DNA of 59,610 bases from Nostocales cyanobacterium LEGE 11386 (GTDB lineage: Bacteria; Cyanobacteriota; Cyanobacteriia; Cyanobacteriales; Nostocaceae). The stretch spans positions 1-59,610 of the forward strand of contig JADEXK010000037.1 of NCBI GenBank assembly GCA_015207155.1. Reading direction: 5' to 3'. Below, piece after piece: positions 8,676 to 17,619 of this stretch (positions are counted from its first letter, which is position 1; each line of letters opens with the position of its first letter). The position numbers and the translations under genes are program-made. Under the pieces are notes generated by a model. The model had not been told where the DNA came from. It made no database searches and worked only from the letters and a program-made list of their open reading frames with translations.

Positions 8676-8757
8676 TTTTTCTCAGTTGTTTCTCTTCTCT
8701 GAATAACCAATGACCAATGAGTGAGATAATTTTAATAAGAATTAACATTTTCCGCCG

Positions 8758-9456
8758 ATGCTAAGACTTATTACGGACTTCGACGGCCCGATTATTGATG
8801 TTTCTGAACGGTACTACCGTGTTTATCAATTCTGCTTAGAGAAAATTCGCCGTTCAGAGCAATCAGTACAACAACTTTCTAAAGCGGAATTTTGGCAGCT
8901 AAAGCGATCGCGGATACCCGAAAAACAAATCGCTTTGAATTCTGGTTTAGATGCAACACAAGCCCAAGAATTTGCCCAGTTACGGCGAAAAACCGTACAC
9001 ACAGAACCTTATTTTGAATACGACAGCCTCATCCCGGGTGCTGTAGACGCACTGTTAAAGATTCAACAGGCAGGAATTGATTTGGCAGTTATGACAATGC
9101 GTCGGGTACAAGAATTAGATTATGCCTTTAAAAAATACGATTTGGGCAGATTTTTCCCAGAAAATCGCTGTTATTGCCTCAGTAACGACTATATTAAAAC
9201 TCGTGACATCGAAGATAAGCCCTTGTTGATGGAACGGGCATTAGAGGAACTACCCCCCGCCTCTGAGACTTGGATGGTAGGGGATACGGAAGCGGATATT
9301 ACTGCTGCGAAAAAACACGGTATTAAAGTGATGGCTGTGGAGTCTGGTATTCGCGATCGCGCTCAATTAAAACTTTACTACCCCGACTTAATTGTTCAGG
9401 ATTTGAGTTCAGCTGTAGAGTTTATCCTCAAACCTAGGCGTGTAGATATTGGGTAA
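8758..9456 (+). CDS. HAD-superfamily hydrolase (phosphatase-like)
   Basis: A 232-aa HAD hydrolase. Motif I is TDFDGP, giving nucleophile D7 and general acid D9; motif II is the threonine of VMTMR; motif III is the lysine of KPLLMERAL; motif IV is GDTEAD. A helical cap of about 90 residues sits between motifs I and II, as in phosphoglycolate-phosphatase-like enzymes. The substrate is unknown. It lies downstream of hppD on the same strand with a 138-base gap that contains a dispersed repeat, so cotranscription is uncertain. Confidence 0.85.
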   Translation: MLRLITDFDGPIIDVSERYYRVYQFCLEKIRRSEQSVQQLSKAEFWQLKRSRIPEKQIALNSGLDATQAQEFAQLRRKTVHTEPYFEYDSLIPGAVDALLKIQQAGIDLAVMTMRRVQELDYAFKKYDLGRFFPENRCYCLSNDYIKTRDIEDKPLLMERALEELPPASETWMVGDTEADITAAKKHGIKVMAVESGIRDRAQLKLYYPDLIVQDLSSAVEFILKPRRVDIG

Positions 9457-9546
9457 GGGTCACTGTTTTTATAAGATGGGTAATAGATGCTAATTCTCCG
9501 TTATCTACTACCCATTGCCGCACCACAATTTACAAAGCTCATCCTC

Positions 9547-10173
9547 TTAACGCAAAAAGCTACTAATGAGCCACAACAATATAAATGTCAACACTGTCGA
9601 AAATTGTTCAGCCGTCAGCTGACCCAAGTTTATTTGTGGTAAGAGCCAGCTAGCAACTAACCCACCGACAATTAAACCTACTATTAAACCAAGCAGTGTC
9701 AACAAAACTGCTCTACCAAACTTGCCTTCCTTACGTTTAAGGAAGTAAATACTGATTCCCACACCCACCACTAAAACCAACTGCAAAACCTGATCACCGG
9801 CTGTTTGGGAAAATACACTAATGGCACTTAAACCCAAATACCAAGCTCCAGGCAACAGCACATCTGTGGGCGTTGGTTGATCGAGTATTCGTTGCAGCCA
9901 TGCAGGCGACTGTTCGCGAGGGGTTGGACTTTCTTTTGCAGGCAATTGTACTCGCAATTCTGGAAACCTGATTCGCTCAGGTACTTTAATTTTACCTTCC
10001 TGGCGCATCCGTAGGCGATCCATTAAAATCGCATCGTAAGCTACTTCAATGGTCTCTAGACTCTTGGCATCGCCATTATATTGCTCCATCAGGCGATTAC
10101 GAGCATCCTGAATTTCATCGAAGCTAGCATCTTCTGATACCCCAAGTTTCTCGTAGGGATTTTGATCGCTCAT
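9547..10173 (-). CDS. CPP1-like membrane chaperone (DUF3353)
   Basis: A 208-aa protein with an N-terminal J-like domain (NPYEKLGVSEDASFDEIQ) that lacks the HPD tripeptide of true DnaJ proteins, then a linker, then three or four hydrophobic segments from about residue 105 to the end. This architecture is that of the CPP1 family (chaperone-like protein of protochlorophyllide oxidoreductase), which stabilises POR in chloroplasts and cyanobacteria. The start ATG is at 10173. It is a single gene convergent with the HAD gene. Confidence 0.85.
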   Translation of the reverse strand: MSDQNPYEKLGVSEDASFDEIQDARNRLMEQYNGDAKSLETIEVAYDAILMDRLRMRQEGKIKVPERIRFPELRVQLPAKESPTPREQSPAWLQRILDQPTPTDVLLPGAWYLGLSAISVFSQTAGDQVLQLVLVVGVGISIYFLKRKEGKFGRAVLLTLLGLIVGLIVGGLVASWLLPQINLGQLTAEQFSTVLTFILLWLISSFLR

Positions 10174-10868
10174 GGGAGTTTATACTTTACTTTAGCCTTA
10201 GTCAGCAGCAGTCTTTTATTTCAGGAAAAACAACTTTAGGTGTTATCTTGATCGAAACCAACGTATCGATCTATTTTTATGTCCTACCAGGATAGTAGCA
10301 CGGGTTAGTTGGATTGATTTGGCAATTTTAACTATAGCAACTTTAACATATTGCTATAACTCCGTGTATACCCTCATGTTTTTGGTTAATGTGAGCTTTA
10401 CTCTAGAATTTGAACTAGAGATACCTAAAACGCTTTATTTTATGCAGAAATTAACTTTTCTATTTCAAATTTGGCATTTTAGGGCGAGTTGAGGAAATTT
10501 TGTACAACTAGCCTCACAGTAGTTAGTGGTATATATCCACATATGGATTTAAAATTAAAAAGTTTTAAATCACCACTTAATTGGTCTAAGTAAAGTGTCC
10601 TAGGTTACCGAACTGCTGTGGCTAATGTTGAGAATATCTGACTAGTGGACATCAAGATTGATAATTATAATACCTACATTTAATAAGTGTAGGTGTAACT
10701 AGCAGAATATTTTTTCTTTCATTATTCACAATCCTGATTACACTATTATTTGAATAATCAGGAAATGTATTCCTCACCCTTGTAGATACTTACATAACCC
10801 TCTAGGTGGAAACTGCGTTTTTACGCAATTCTCCTTCTTGTTAATCTTACGAATTTTTGTGCAAAGTG
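10174..10868. other. Long AT-rich intergenic region
   Basis: This stretch lies between two divergent genes (CPP1-like on minus, response regulator on plus). No convincing reading frame or RNA gene was recognised. Short inverted repeats such as ACCTACA...TGTAGGT around 10670-10695 (TACCTACATTTAATAAGTGTAGGTG) could be operator-like or a small hairpin. It probably holds the promoters of both flanking genes. Confidence 0.4.
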
Positions 10869-11591
10869 ATGGTCATGGCTCCCGCCAAGATTCTTGTAGT
10901 TGATGACGACCCTGCGGTCCGGAATTTAATCCAACGCTTTTTAATTAAGCAGACCTATCAGGTAGAGGCTGCTGAGGATGGGAAAACCGCCTTAGCACTA
11001 TTTGAGCAATTTAACCCAGATTTGGTGATTTTAGATGTAAATTTACCAGATGTTATAGGGTTCAACCTCTGCCAAGAAATGCAAAGTCGTAATGGCGTTT
11101 TTGTTCTCATGCTGACTAGCCGTGCAGATGAAGCCGATAAAATTCGCGGCTTCTCTAAAGGTGCTGATGACTATCTCACCAAGCCATTTGGACTGGGGGA
11201 ACTAGAAGTCAGAGTAGCTGCCATTTTGCGGCGTCAGCGAGTTGTAACTACAGCCGAACAGAAACGCCTAGTTTTTGAAAAATTAATGATCGATCCAGTG
11301 CGACGGGAGGTAGCACTTAACAACCAAGCAGTGCCTTTAACTGCTCTGGAATTTGATTTATTGCATTTTTTAGCCAGCCATCCCGGTAGAGTCTGGCGGC
11401 GTGCAGAACTGATTCAAGAGGTCTGGGACTATGAGTATGTTGGCGACCAGAGGGTTGTAGATGTGCATATCGGTCAAATTCGTAAGAAAATTGAAGCCGA
11501 TGCTAGCCAACCAGCACTAATTCAGACTGTACGTGGTGTGGGCTATAAGTTTGAATGTCCCACTCACTCCCAGCTAGAGACACATTCCTGA
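10869..11591 (+). CDS. OmpR-family response regulator
   Basis: A 240-aa regulator with an N-terminal receiver (ILVVDDDP acidic pocket; phospho-acceptor near D56 in VILDVNLP; conserved lysine in DYLTKPFG) and a C-terminal winged-helix DNA-binding domain ending VDVHIGQIRKKIE and RGVGYKFE. No histidine kinase is adjacent, so it is an orphan regulator. An in-frame TTG at 10857 would add four residues and another ATG at 10875 would drop two; no clear ribosome-binding site decides between them. It does not look like RpaA, RpaB or NblR, so no symbol is given. Confidence 0.9.
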   Translation: MVMAPAKILVVDDDPAVRNLIQRFLIKQTYQVEAAEDGKTALALFEQFNPDLVILDVNLPDVIGFNLCQEMQSRNGVFVLMLTSRADEADKIRGFSKGADDYLTKPFGLGELEVRVAAILRRQRVVTTAEQKRLVFEKLMIDPVRREVALNNQAVPLTALEFDLLHFLASHPGRVWRRAELIQEVWDYEYVGDQRVVDVHIGQIRKKIEADASQPALIQTVRGVGYKFECPTHSQLETHS

Positions 11592-11928
11592 TTCTATAAT
11601 CCGTACTCTAGAGTTTTTCACAATTGACTCTTGATTTGTAACTAAGCTGCAAATGCTTAATGAGTTTTGTTGGCTTTAGCCAATCTGCTCAAAGATCAGC
11701 CATTCAATAAATATTTGAGATATTTTTATTCAAAAATATCCATTTATTCTTTTTTAGTGTGATCTGATTCCCATCTCGGACTGCATTAGCTGTGATCAAC
11801 ATCCATTGATGGGGCACGGTAGCCGTGCCCATGCTTGGATATAAGCCAAAATAGTACCGATGTTACCAGCGCTTTGGAGTGTCTGGTAAATTAGCTATTT
11901 CTGGCGAATCTGGGTTAAATATTTTTAT
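11592..11928. other. Intergenic region with one hairpin
   Basis: This lies between convergent genes (response regulator and DUF2811). No gene was seen. It contains the GGGCACGG...CCGTGCCC hairpin listed separately. Confidence 0.5.
11812..11830. repeat. GGGCACGG hairpin
   Basis: GGGCACGG (11812-11819) and CCGTGCCC (11823-11830) form a perfect 8-bp stem with a 3-base loop. Elements of this type are dispersed in Nostocaceae genomes. It lies between two convergent genes and could help 3'-end formation, although no T-tract follows. Confidence 0.6.
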
Positions 11929-12126
11929 TTAGGAATGGTAAAACAAAGTTTCTAAATAGACACGAGCAGCACGGCGATCGCTGTCTCCATTCTGTAGTAA
12001 AAATAGCGACAGAGCAGCCGTCAGTACTCGGTTTTGATCCCAATCAGGGTGTGTTTCTAAGTAATGTTTAAGGGATTCATGTAGTGTTTCGGGAATTTCT
12101 GTAAAAATACTAACTGTTGCGTTCAT
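11929..12126 (-). CDS. DUF2811 family small protein
   Basis: A 65-aa cyanobacterial conserved protein. It starts MNATVSIFTEIPETLHESL and contains the family segment THPDWDQNR, then LTAALSLFLLQNG. The ATG at 12126 is preceded by AAGGA at good distance; a longer in-frame TTG start at 12150 is less likely. The compact predicted fold of two or three helices resembles ribbon-helix-helix or antitoxin-like proteins, but the function is unknown. Confidence 0.8.
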   Translation of the reverse strand: MNATVSIFTEIPETLHESLKHYLETHPDWDQNRVLTAALSLFLLQNGDSDRRAARVYLETLFYHS

Positions 12127-12656
12127 GAGTTTTTCCTTCTCTGAGATCAATCAAGAGGGACAAGTTGCTTGCAGTGAGGCGGAATTTGCCTGACAAAGTC
12201 CTGCGTCTACCCGACAATCTACGCCAACATCTGAGGTAACTTTTGGTGTTAACGGTTGAACGGACTACAAAATAAAGCCAGTCGCATCATTGTGCGCCAA
12301 AGGGGGGTAGGTTTGTCAATGCTGCGAAATGTTAAATCCGGTGGTATAAAAAATAAATCTCGACGGAATAATCGGGTTTATAACTTGATTTTTGTTACTT
12401 AACTTAATAAAAACTCAGTCACTGAACTTCCTTGTAACCTTTTCATCAAAATCCCCAGTAAGACGACAAGAGCCTACTAGCTCGTAGAATATCTGTGGAA
12501 AACTACCAAAGTACCTGTGGAAACTCTGTGGAATGGGTGAGGAAAATTTCAGTTAATGATAAGAATTACAAAAACATTTTTTTTAAGGGGAATAGGGAAT
12601 GGGGCATTGGGCATGGAGAAGTTGCTTCCCCTCTGCTCCCCTGCTCCCCTGCCTCT
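12127..12656. other. Intergenic region with purine-rich low-complexity tract
   Basis: No gene is supported. The segment around 12587-12655 is a GGGGAATAGGGAATGGGGCA / CCCCTGCTCCCC low-complexity tract of a kind common between genes in Nostoc. Small frames on the plus strand here have no coding character. Confidence 0.5.
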
Positions 12657-13307
12657 TTATTGACGGCGTTCTTGCAACTTGCGATACACCGATTTCAAAT
12701 CCACTTGATGGTGAGCTAAGGCAACCAGCGTATGGTAGAGTAAATCTGCAACCTCACCAGCGATCGCATCCGCTTGATCATCCTTAAACGCCATTACTAC
12801 TTCAGCGCTTTCTTCACCAATCTTTTTTAAAATTTTGTTATCGCCACCAGCCAATAACTTACAGGTGTAAGAACTCTCAGTTGGATGGTCACGGCGATCG
12901 CAGATTACCTGAAACAATTGTGACAAGGTATCACCAGGTGGTGGAGCAATCTTTCCTTCTAGTTGATGAAAACAACTGCGTTGGCCAGTATGACAAGCAA
13001 CATCTCCTACCTGCTCCACCCCAACTAGTAGTGCATCACTATCACAGTCATAACGGATACTCTGTACTTTTTGAATATGTCCAGAAGTTGCCCCTTTATG
13101 CCATAATTCATGACGAGAACGACTCCAAAACCAAGTTTCTCCAGTTTCCAAAGTCTTTTTTAATGAATCCCGACTCATCCACGCCATCATTAAGACAGTA
13201 CCATCTAAATAATCTTGGACAATTGTCGGTACTAAACCCTGTTCATCGTAGCGAATGTTTTCAACAGGAATAGAATCAGGTAGTGAATGTGAATCAGTAA
13301 ATAACAT
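12657..13307 (-). CDS. hisIE: Bifunctional phosphoribosyl-AMP cyclohydrolase / phosphoribosyl-ATP pyrophosphatase HisIE
   Basis: Catalyses steps two and three of histidine synthesis. The 216-aa protein has the HisI half first, with the metal and active-site motifs MAWMSRDSL, WSRSRHELWHKGATSGH and YDCDSDALL, and CHTG. The HisE half follows from about residue 120, with KKIGEESAEVVMAFKD and GEVADLLYHTLV. The ATG at 13307 is chosen over the TTG at 13334, which would add nine residues of no recognised family sequence. It stands alone, as histidine genes usually do in cyanobacteria. Confidence 0.94.
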   Translation of the reverse strand: MLFTDSHSLPDSIPVENIRYDEQGLVPTIVQDYLDGTVLMMAWMSRDSLKKTLETGETWFWSRSRHELWHKGATSGHIQKVQSIRYDCDSDALLVGVEQVGDVACHTGQRSCFHQLEGKIAPPPGDTLSQLFQVICDRRDHPTESSYTCKLLAGGDNKILKKIGEESAEVVMAFKDDQADAIAGEVADLLYHTLVALAHHQVDLKSVYRKLQERRQ

Positions 13308-13411
13308 ACCAGTTAATTTGTTCTCATTAAACAAAATTCATGGATTCACGATACCATTCTGAATAGGGCCGCTGGTATGCTTTTTTAAATATTGAACTGT
13401 CTTATTCAGCT

Positions 13412-13600
13412 TTAAACAAAAGCATTCCTATCAGTTGCAGACTGCATCTTTACAGCGCTCAAAGCGACTTGGTGGGCTTTAGAAGCTTCACCATACCAAT
13501 GAATAGCTGAGTTAAAAGCTGCCCGGTAAAGATCCTGGTAAGCCTCAGATAATTTAGTACGAATTTCTAAAGGCAAGTCTTCATTGGACTTGTATAACAT
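13412..13600 (-). CDS. ChaB-like small protein
   Basis: A 62-aa protein with the ChaB pattern: DLPLEIRTKLSEAYQDLYRAAFNSAIHWYG, then KAHQVALSAVKMQ (given here only in outline: D-L-P start, D-L-Y-R-A-A-F-N-S-A core, A-H-x-V-A-x-x-A-V-K end). ChaB was first described as a cation transport regulator, but its biochemical role is unclear. It has its own ATG at 13600 and lies between hisIE and hemL, divergent from hemL. Confidence 0.8.
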   Translation of the reverse strand: MLYKSNEDLPLEIRTKLSEAYQDLYRAAFNSAIHWYGEASKAHQVALSAVKMQSATDRNAFV

Positions 13601-13707
13601 ATTGTTATTTTTCTGGTTTGGCTAATTCTATACGATAGAATTTCTAAACAGTTTTTAACCCTATCCTAAGATAGAGCTTTTTATTTTCCACTATTTAGGA
13701 GAGAGCC

Positions 13708-15006
13708 TTGGTAAATACCACGATTAAAACAACAAAATCACAAGAAATCTTTGCTACTGCCCAAAACCTGATGCCAGGAGGTGTGAGTTCTCCAGTTCGT
13801 GCCTTCAAATCCGTAGGTGGACAACCCATTGTTTTTGATCGCGTCAAAAACGCTTACATTTGGGATGTAGATGGCAATCAATACATTGATTATGTAGGTA
13901 CTTGGGGACCAGCTATTTGTGGTCATGCCCATCCAGAAGTCATCGCAGCACTCCATGAAGCCTTGGAAAAAGGCACTAGCTTCGGTGCGCCTTCCGTACT
14001 GGAAAATGTTTTGGCAGAAATGGTGATTGATGCCGTTCCCAGCATCGAAATGGTCAGATTTGTGAACTCAGGCACTGAAGCTTGTATGGCAGTGTTGCGG
14101 CTGATGCGGGCTTTCACCAACCGGGAGAAAATCATCAAATTTGAAGGCTGCTACCACGGTCATGCTGATATGTTCCTTGTCAAGGCTGGTTCTGGTGTAG
14201 CCACACTAGGCCTACCCGATTCCCCAGGAGTACCTAAAGCAGCAACTAGCAGTACTCTGACAGCTCCTTACAATGACTTGGAAGCTGTCAAAGCCTTATT
14301 TGAACAAAACCGTGACGAAATTGCGGGTGTTATTCTTGAGCCAGTTGTCGGTAATGCTGGGTTTATCACTCCCGATGCTGGGTTCTTAGAAGGTTTACGG
14401 GAAATAACTCTTGAGCATGGGGCATTACTAGTCTTTGACGAAGTAATGACAGGTTTTCGGATTGCTTACGGTGGCGCTCAAGAAAAATTTGGTGTTATTC
14501 CCGACCTAACAACCTTGGGCAAAGTAATTGGTGGTGGCTTACCTGTAGGAGCATATGGTGGTCGCCGGGAAATCATGTCAATGGTTGCTCCCGCAGGCCC
14601 TGTGTATCAAGCTGGGACTCTTTCGGGTAACCCTCTAGCCATGACGGCTGGGATTAAAACCCTGGAATTACTGCAAAGACCTGGGACTTATGAGTATCTT
14701 GACCAAATTACTCAGAAGCTAGCAGATGGGTTAGTGCAAATTGCCAAAGAAACTGGTCACCCGGCCTGTGGTGGTCACATCAGCGCTATGTTTGGCTTAT
14801 TCTTCACTGCTGGCCCAGTTCATAACTACGAAGATGCCAAAAAATCGGATATGGCTAAATTCGGGCGCTTCCATCGCGGTATGTTAGAGCGCGGTGTTTA
14901 TTTAGCACCTTCTCAGTTTGAGGCAGGATTTACCTCCTTAGCACACACTGAAGCAGATATTGAGCAGACTTTAGCAGTTGCACGAGAAGTGCTGTCTAGC
15001 TTATAA
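13708..15006 (+). CDS. hemL: Glutamate-1-semialdehyde 2,1-aminomutase HemL
   Basis: Makes 5-aminolevulinate from glutamate-1-semialdehyde, the committed route to heme, chlorophyll and bilins. The 432-aa class-III PLP enzyme shows MPGGVSSPVRAFK at the N-terminus, FVNSGTEA, the FDEVMTGFR cofactor aspartate motif, and the PLP lysine in TLGKVIGGGLP. The start is TTG at 13708, with a strong AGGAGAG five bases upstream; there is no ATG near by. It is followed immediately by a heptamer repeat array. The non-ATG start may limit translation. Confidence 0.96.
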   Translation: MVNTTIKTTKSQEIFATAQNLMPGGVSSPVRAFKSVGGQPIVFDRVKNAYIWDVDGNQYIDYVGTWGPAICGHAHPEVIAALHEALEKGTSFGAPSVLENVLAEMVIDAVPSIEMVRFVNSGTEACMAVLRLMRAFTNREKIIKFEGCYHGHADMFLVKAGSGVATLGLPDSPGVPKAATSSTLTAPYNDLEAVKALFEQNRDEIAGVILEPVVGNAGFITPDAGFLEGLREITLEHGALLVFDEVMTGFRIAYGGAQEKFGVIPDLTTLGKVIGGGLPVGAYGGRREIMSMVAPAGPVYQAGTLSGNPLAMTAGIKTLELLQRPGTYEYLDQITQKLADGLVQIAKETGHPACGGHISAMFGLFFTAGPVHNYEDAKKSDMAKFGRFHRGMLERGVYLAPSQFEAGFTSLAHTEADIEQTLAVAREVLSSL

Positions 15007-15104
15007 GTGCTGAGTGCTGAGTGCTGAGTGAAAATAGCACCTACGGTGCTAATAATTCTGAATTATCTACTCAACACTCAGCACTTTCAACTCAGCACTT
15101 TTCA
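15007..15104. repeat. AGTGCTG/CAGCACT heptamer repeat cluster
   Basis: Tandem copies of GTGCTGA directly after the hemL stop (15007-15029) are followed by inverted copies (CAGCACT) around 15069-15104, so the cluster can fold into a long hairpin. A small inner palindrome AGCACC-TACG-GGTGCT lies at about 15036-15051. This is the short tandemly repeated type known from Nostoc and Anabaena. Confidence 0.85.
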
Positions 15105-15263
15105 ACAGCCACAGCCATTATGACTACAGCCTTTGATGGTTTTATGACCTTCAGCACAACCTTCAGAGCAATAATATTTACCTTCCTTGTTGATAGCGTC
15201 CTCAATTGAAACTATACATAGGCAATTCGGACAGGCGCATTTCATTTGGGTTACGGTTGTCAT
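15102..15263 (-). CDS. smtA: Bacterial metallothionein SmtA
   Basis: A 53-aa zinc/cadmium-binding protein. Its nine cysteines (C9, C11, C14, C16, C32, C36, C46, C51, C53) and two histidines (H40, H48) match the ligand set of the Synechococcus SmtA Zn4Cys9His2 cluster. The zinc-finger-like part YYCSEGCAEGH is clear. The ATG at 15263 has GGAGG upstream; an upstream frame extension to 15317 has no family match. A 12-2-12 SmtB-type operator lies about 35-60 bases upstream. No smtB/azuR gene is adjacent, so the repressor must be encoded elsewhere. Confidence 0.93.
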   Translation of the reverse strand: MTTVTQMKCACPNCLCIVSIEDAINKEGKYYCSEGCAEGHKTIKGCSHNGCGC

Positions 15264-15671
15264 AGTTTCCTCCACTTGATTGGGAATTAATTTTATCTTA
15301 TCTGAACAAGTATTCATATGTTAATCAGATAATTGAAATTTGACAATTAGATCAAAAATTCAGCTAAAGGCATTTGCGATCGCGGTAGTAAGTAAAAAGC
15401 TACAACTACGTATAAATAATGATGCAGTTTACCTGAAATTAAAAGTTTTAACACCAGTAATATAAATAAAAGTCATCTCGACACTAGTTAGCAGCATAAG
15501 TATAATAAATCATCTTGTTTTGACAATTGCCTTACGTAACTTGGAGTTAACTTTAGGAACTCTTCAAAGGATTTCCAGCAAAAATTACCTGGCAAGAGTT
15601 AATTCTGATTTCAATAATTAAAGGAGAGTGTAACGCTCTTGGTCATTATTCGTGCAGCGAGTTGACAGTGC
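15264..15671. other. Divergent intergenic region smtA / kinase
   Basis: No gene was seen. It contains the metallothionein operator at 15297-15322 and otherwise AT-rich sequence leading to the kinase gene at 15672. Confidence 0.5.
15297..15322 (-). promoter_or_regulatory. SmtB/ArsR-type 12-2-12 operator of smtA
   Basis: Left half CTTATCTGAACA and right half TATTCATATGTT are separated by AG. They form an imperfect inverted repeat (7 of 10 inner bases symmetric) with the TGAA...TTCA core typical of SmtB, ZiaR and AzuR sites. It sits where the smtA promoter should be, so repression relieved by zinc or cadmium is likely. Confidence 0.6.
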
Positions 15672-17276
15672 ATGAGCTACTGCTTAAATCCTACCTGTCC
15701 CAATCCAGAAAATGTGGCGTATAGCCAAAGGTGTCAATCTTGTGGCTCGCGACTATTGTTGCGCGATCGCTATCGGGTAGTCAAACCATTAGGTCAGGGT
15801 GGCTTCGGAGCAACCTTTTTAGCCAACGATGAAGCCTTACCAGGAGAACCGAGTTGTGTAATCAAGCAACTACGTCCTTCAGGAACTGCACCACACATTT
15901 TGCAGATGGCGCGAGAACTTTTTGAGAGAGAAGCCAAAACCCTGGGTAAAATTGGCAATCACCCCCAAGTACCACGGTTACTGGACTATTTTGAAGAGCA
16001 TGAACAATTTTATTTAATTCAAGAATATATCAGTGGTGCTACTCTGCAACAGGAGGTCAAACTTAACGGTATCTTGAGCGAAGCTGGTGTCAAGCAATTC
16101 TTGAGCGAAATTCTGCCTTTGCTACAATACATCCACGAGCAAAAAGTAATTCATCGTGATATCAAGCCAGCAAACTTAATTCGCCGTACTCAAGACGCCA
16201 GAATGGTACTCATCGATTTTGGCGCAGTTAAAAATCAAGTCAGCCAAGCTGCGGTGAGCCAATCAGGACAAACAGCATTAACCGCATATGCAATTGGTAC
16301 TCCTGGTTTTGCACCCCCAGAACAAATGGCTATGCGTCCAGTCTATGCTAGTGATATTTACGCACTGGGGGTAACGTGTATTTATCTGCTCAGTAGTAAA
16401 ACTCCTAAAGATTTAGATTACAATCCCACAACAGGTGAGATGATGTGGGAGCATTTGGTGCAAGTGAGTGACCACTTAGCCAGTGTCCTGCGGAAAATGT
16501 TAGATGTGTCAGTACGCAATCGCTACCAATCAGCCGAAGAAGTACTGAGAGCCTTAGAGATGGAACCATATTTAGAAAGCTTGGCTCAGGGTTTGCTAGT
16601 TAAATCTGATGCTGGGGTTAAAGAACCAATACATAATCGCGGGGAAAATTCTGCTGTTTTATGCAATAACCCTTCAGCTGCTTTTACTAGTGCAGGAGGT
16701 GTAGCACAGGTAGCAGCAGCAATTCGAGCCAGACGAGCTAAGGCCGCAGAAGCAGGGGGAATGCGTCAAGGGTCTTCCCTAGGTAAATTAACTGCTTTGA
16801 CTAGTAGTAACAGCAATGGTTCACACAGTCAAAATTCTAAAGGGCGCAAATTAGATCCTCAAAGTTTACTCACAGCTTATCTCAAGGGGAGACGGGATTT
16901 TGCCCTACACAATTTAAGTTTTCTGAACTTGCAGGGTGTTGATTTATCAGAAACAAATTTCCATTCTACTCAATTGCAAAATACTAATCTCCAAGGAGCT
17001 AATCTGCATAATAGCGACTTTGGCAGAGCTAGTCTCACTCGCGCGAATCTCAGGGATGCTAATGTGAGCAAAGCCTACTTCAATCATGCTGATTTAGAAG
17101 GAGCAGACCTGCGAGGTGCAGACCTGAGTAACGCCTATTTTAGTAATGCTAATCTCCGAGGAGCTAATCTATGTGGTGCGAATCTTACTGGTGCCAAAAT
17201 TTCTGATGAGCAGCTAGCACTAGCTAAGACCAATTGGATGACAATCCGCCCCAATGGTAAACGAGGTTTATTGTGA
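15672..17276 (+). CDS. Serine/threonine kinase with C-terminal pentapeptide repeats
   Basis: 534 aa in three parts. Residues 1-27 contain a four-cysteine motif (C4, C9, C21, C24) resembling a small zinc ribbon. A Hanks-type kinase domain follows (about 33-300) with G-loop GQGGFGAT, lysine in CVIKQL, catalytic HRDIKPANLI and DFGAVK. After a low-complexity linker, residues about 410-520 are A(D/N)LxxAxL-type pentapeptide repeats that should form a right-handed beta helix. This resembles Synechocystis SpkB-like kinases. A second kinase with the same N-terminal design lies at 36772-38619 but with another C-terminal domain. Confidence 0.93.
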   Translation: MSYCLNPTCPNPENVAYSQRCQSCGSRLLLRDRYRVVKPLGQGGFGATFLANDEALPGEPSCVIKQLRPSGTAPHILQMARELFEREAKTLGKIGNHPQVPRLLDYFEEHEQFYLIQEYISGATLQQEVKLNGILSEAGVKQFLSEILPLLQYIHEQKVIHRDIKPANLIRRTQDARMVLIDFGAVKNQVSQAAVSQSGQTALTAYAIGTPGFAPPEQMAMRPVYASDIYALGVTCIYLLSSKTPKDLDYNPTTGEMMWEHLVQVSDHLASVLRKMLDVSVRNRYQSAEEVLRALEMEPYLESLAQGLLVKSDAGVKEPIHNRGENSAVLCNNPSAAFTSAGGVAQVAAAIRARRAKAAEAGGMRQGSSLGKLTALTSSNSNGSHSQNSKGRKLDPQSLLTAYLKGRRDFALHNLSFLNLQGVDLSETNFHSTQLQNTNLQGANLHNSDFGRASLTRANLRDANVSKAYFNHADLEGADLRGADLSNAYFSNANLRGANLCGANLTGAKISDEQLALAKTNWMTIRPNGKRGLL

Positions 17277-17619
17277 TTCGATAGTAGAACTTTGAACTTA
17301 ATATTGGCTAAATGCTGATTGGGAATTTATAGCCCAAAAATTTTACATAGCAATCGGAATAGCTGCTGATAATCAAATCAGCAGCTAAAAATGTTGATTA
17401 ACTTCTTCTTAACAATTTTTATCTTTTCCAAATCAATCATGATACTTTACAATTAAAAACAAAGCGTCATAATAGTTATTTTACAAATAAAATTGATGCA
17501 ATTACTGAATTGATAAATTGCAGAAAAATACTTAGATAAAACTGAAAATTTTATCAGTTAATTAACCATCATATAAAAACGACAACTAAAAAGGTAATTT
17601 TAGCTAGAATAAAATATTT
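17277..17619. other. AT-rich intergenic region
   Basis: No gene or clear structured element was recognised. It probably contains the promoter of the FHA gene. Confidence 0.45.

Noticed and set aside
12881..13273. 130-codon plus-strand frame over hisIE
   Set aside because: Antisense to a well-supported gene; no start signal or homology.
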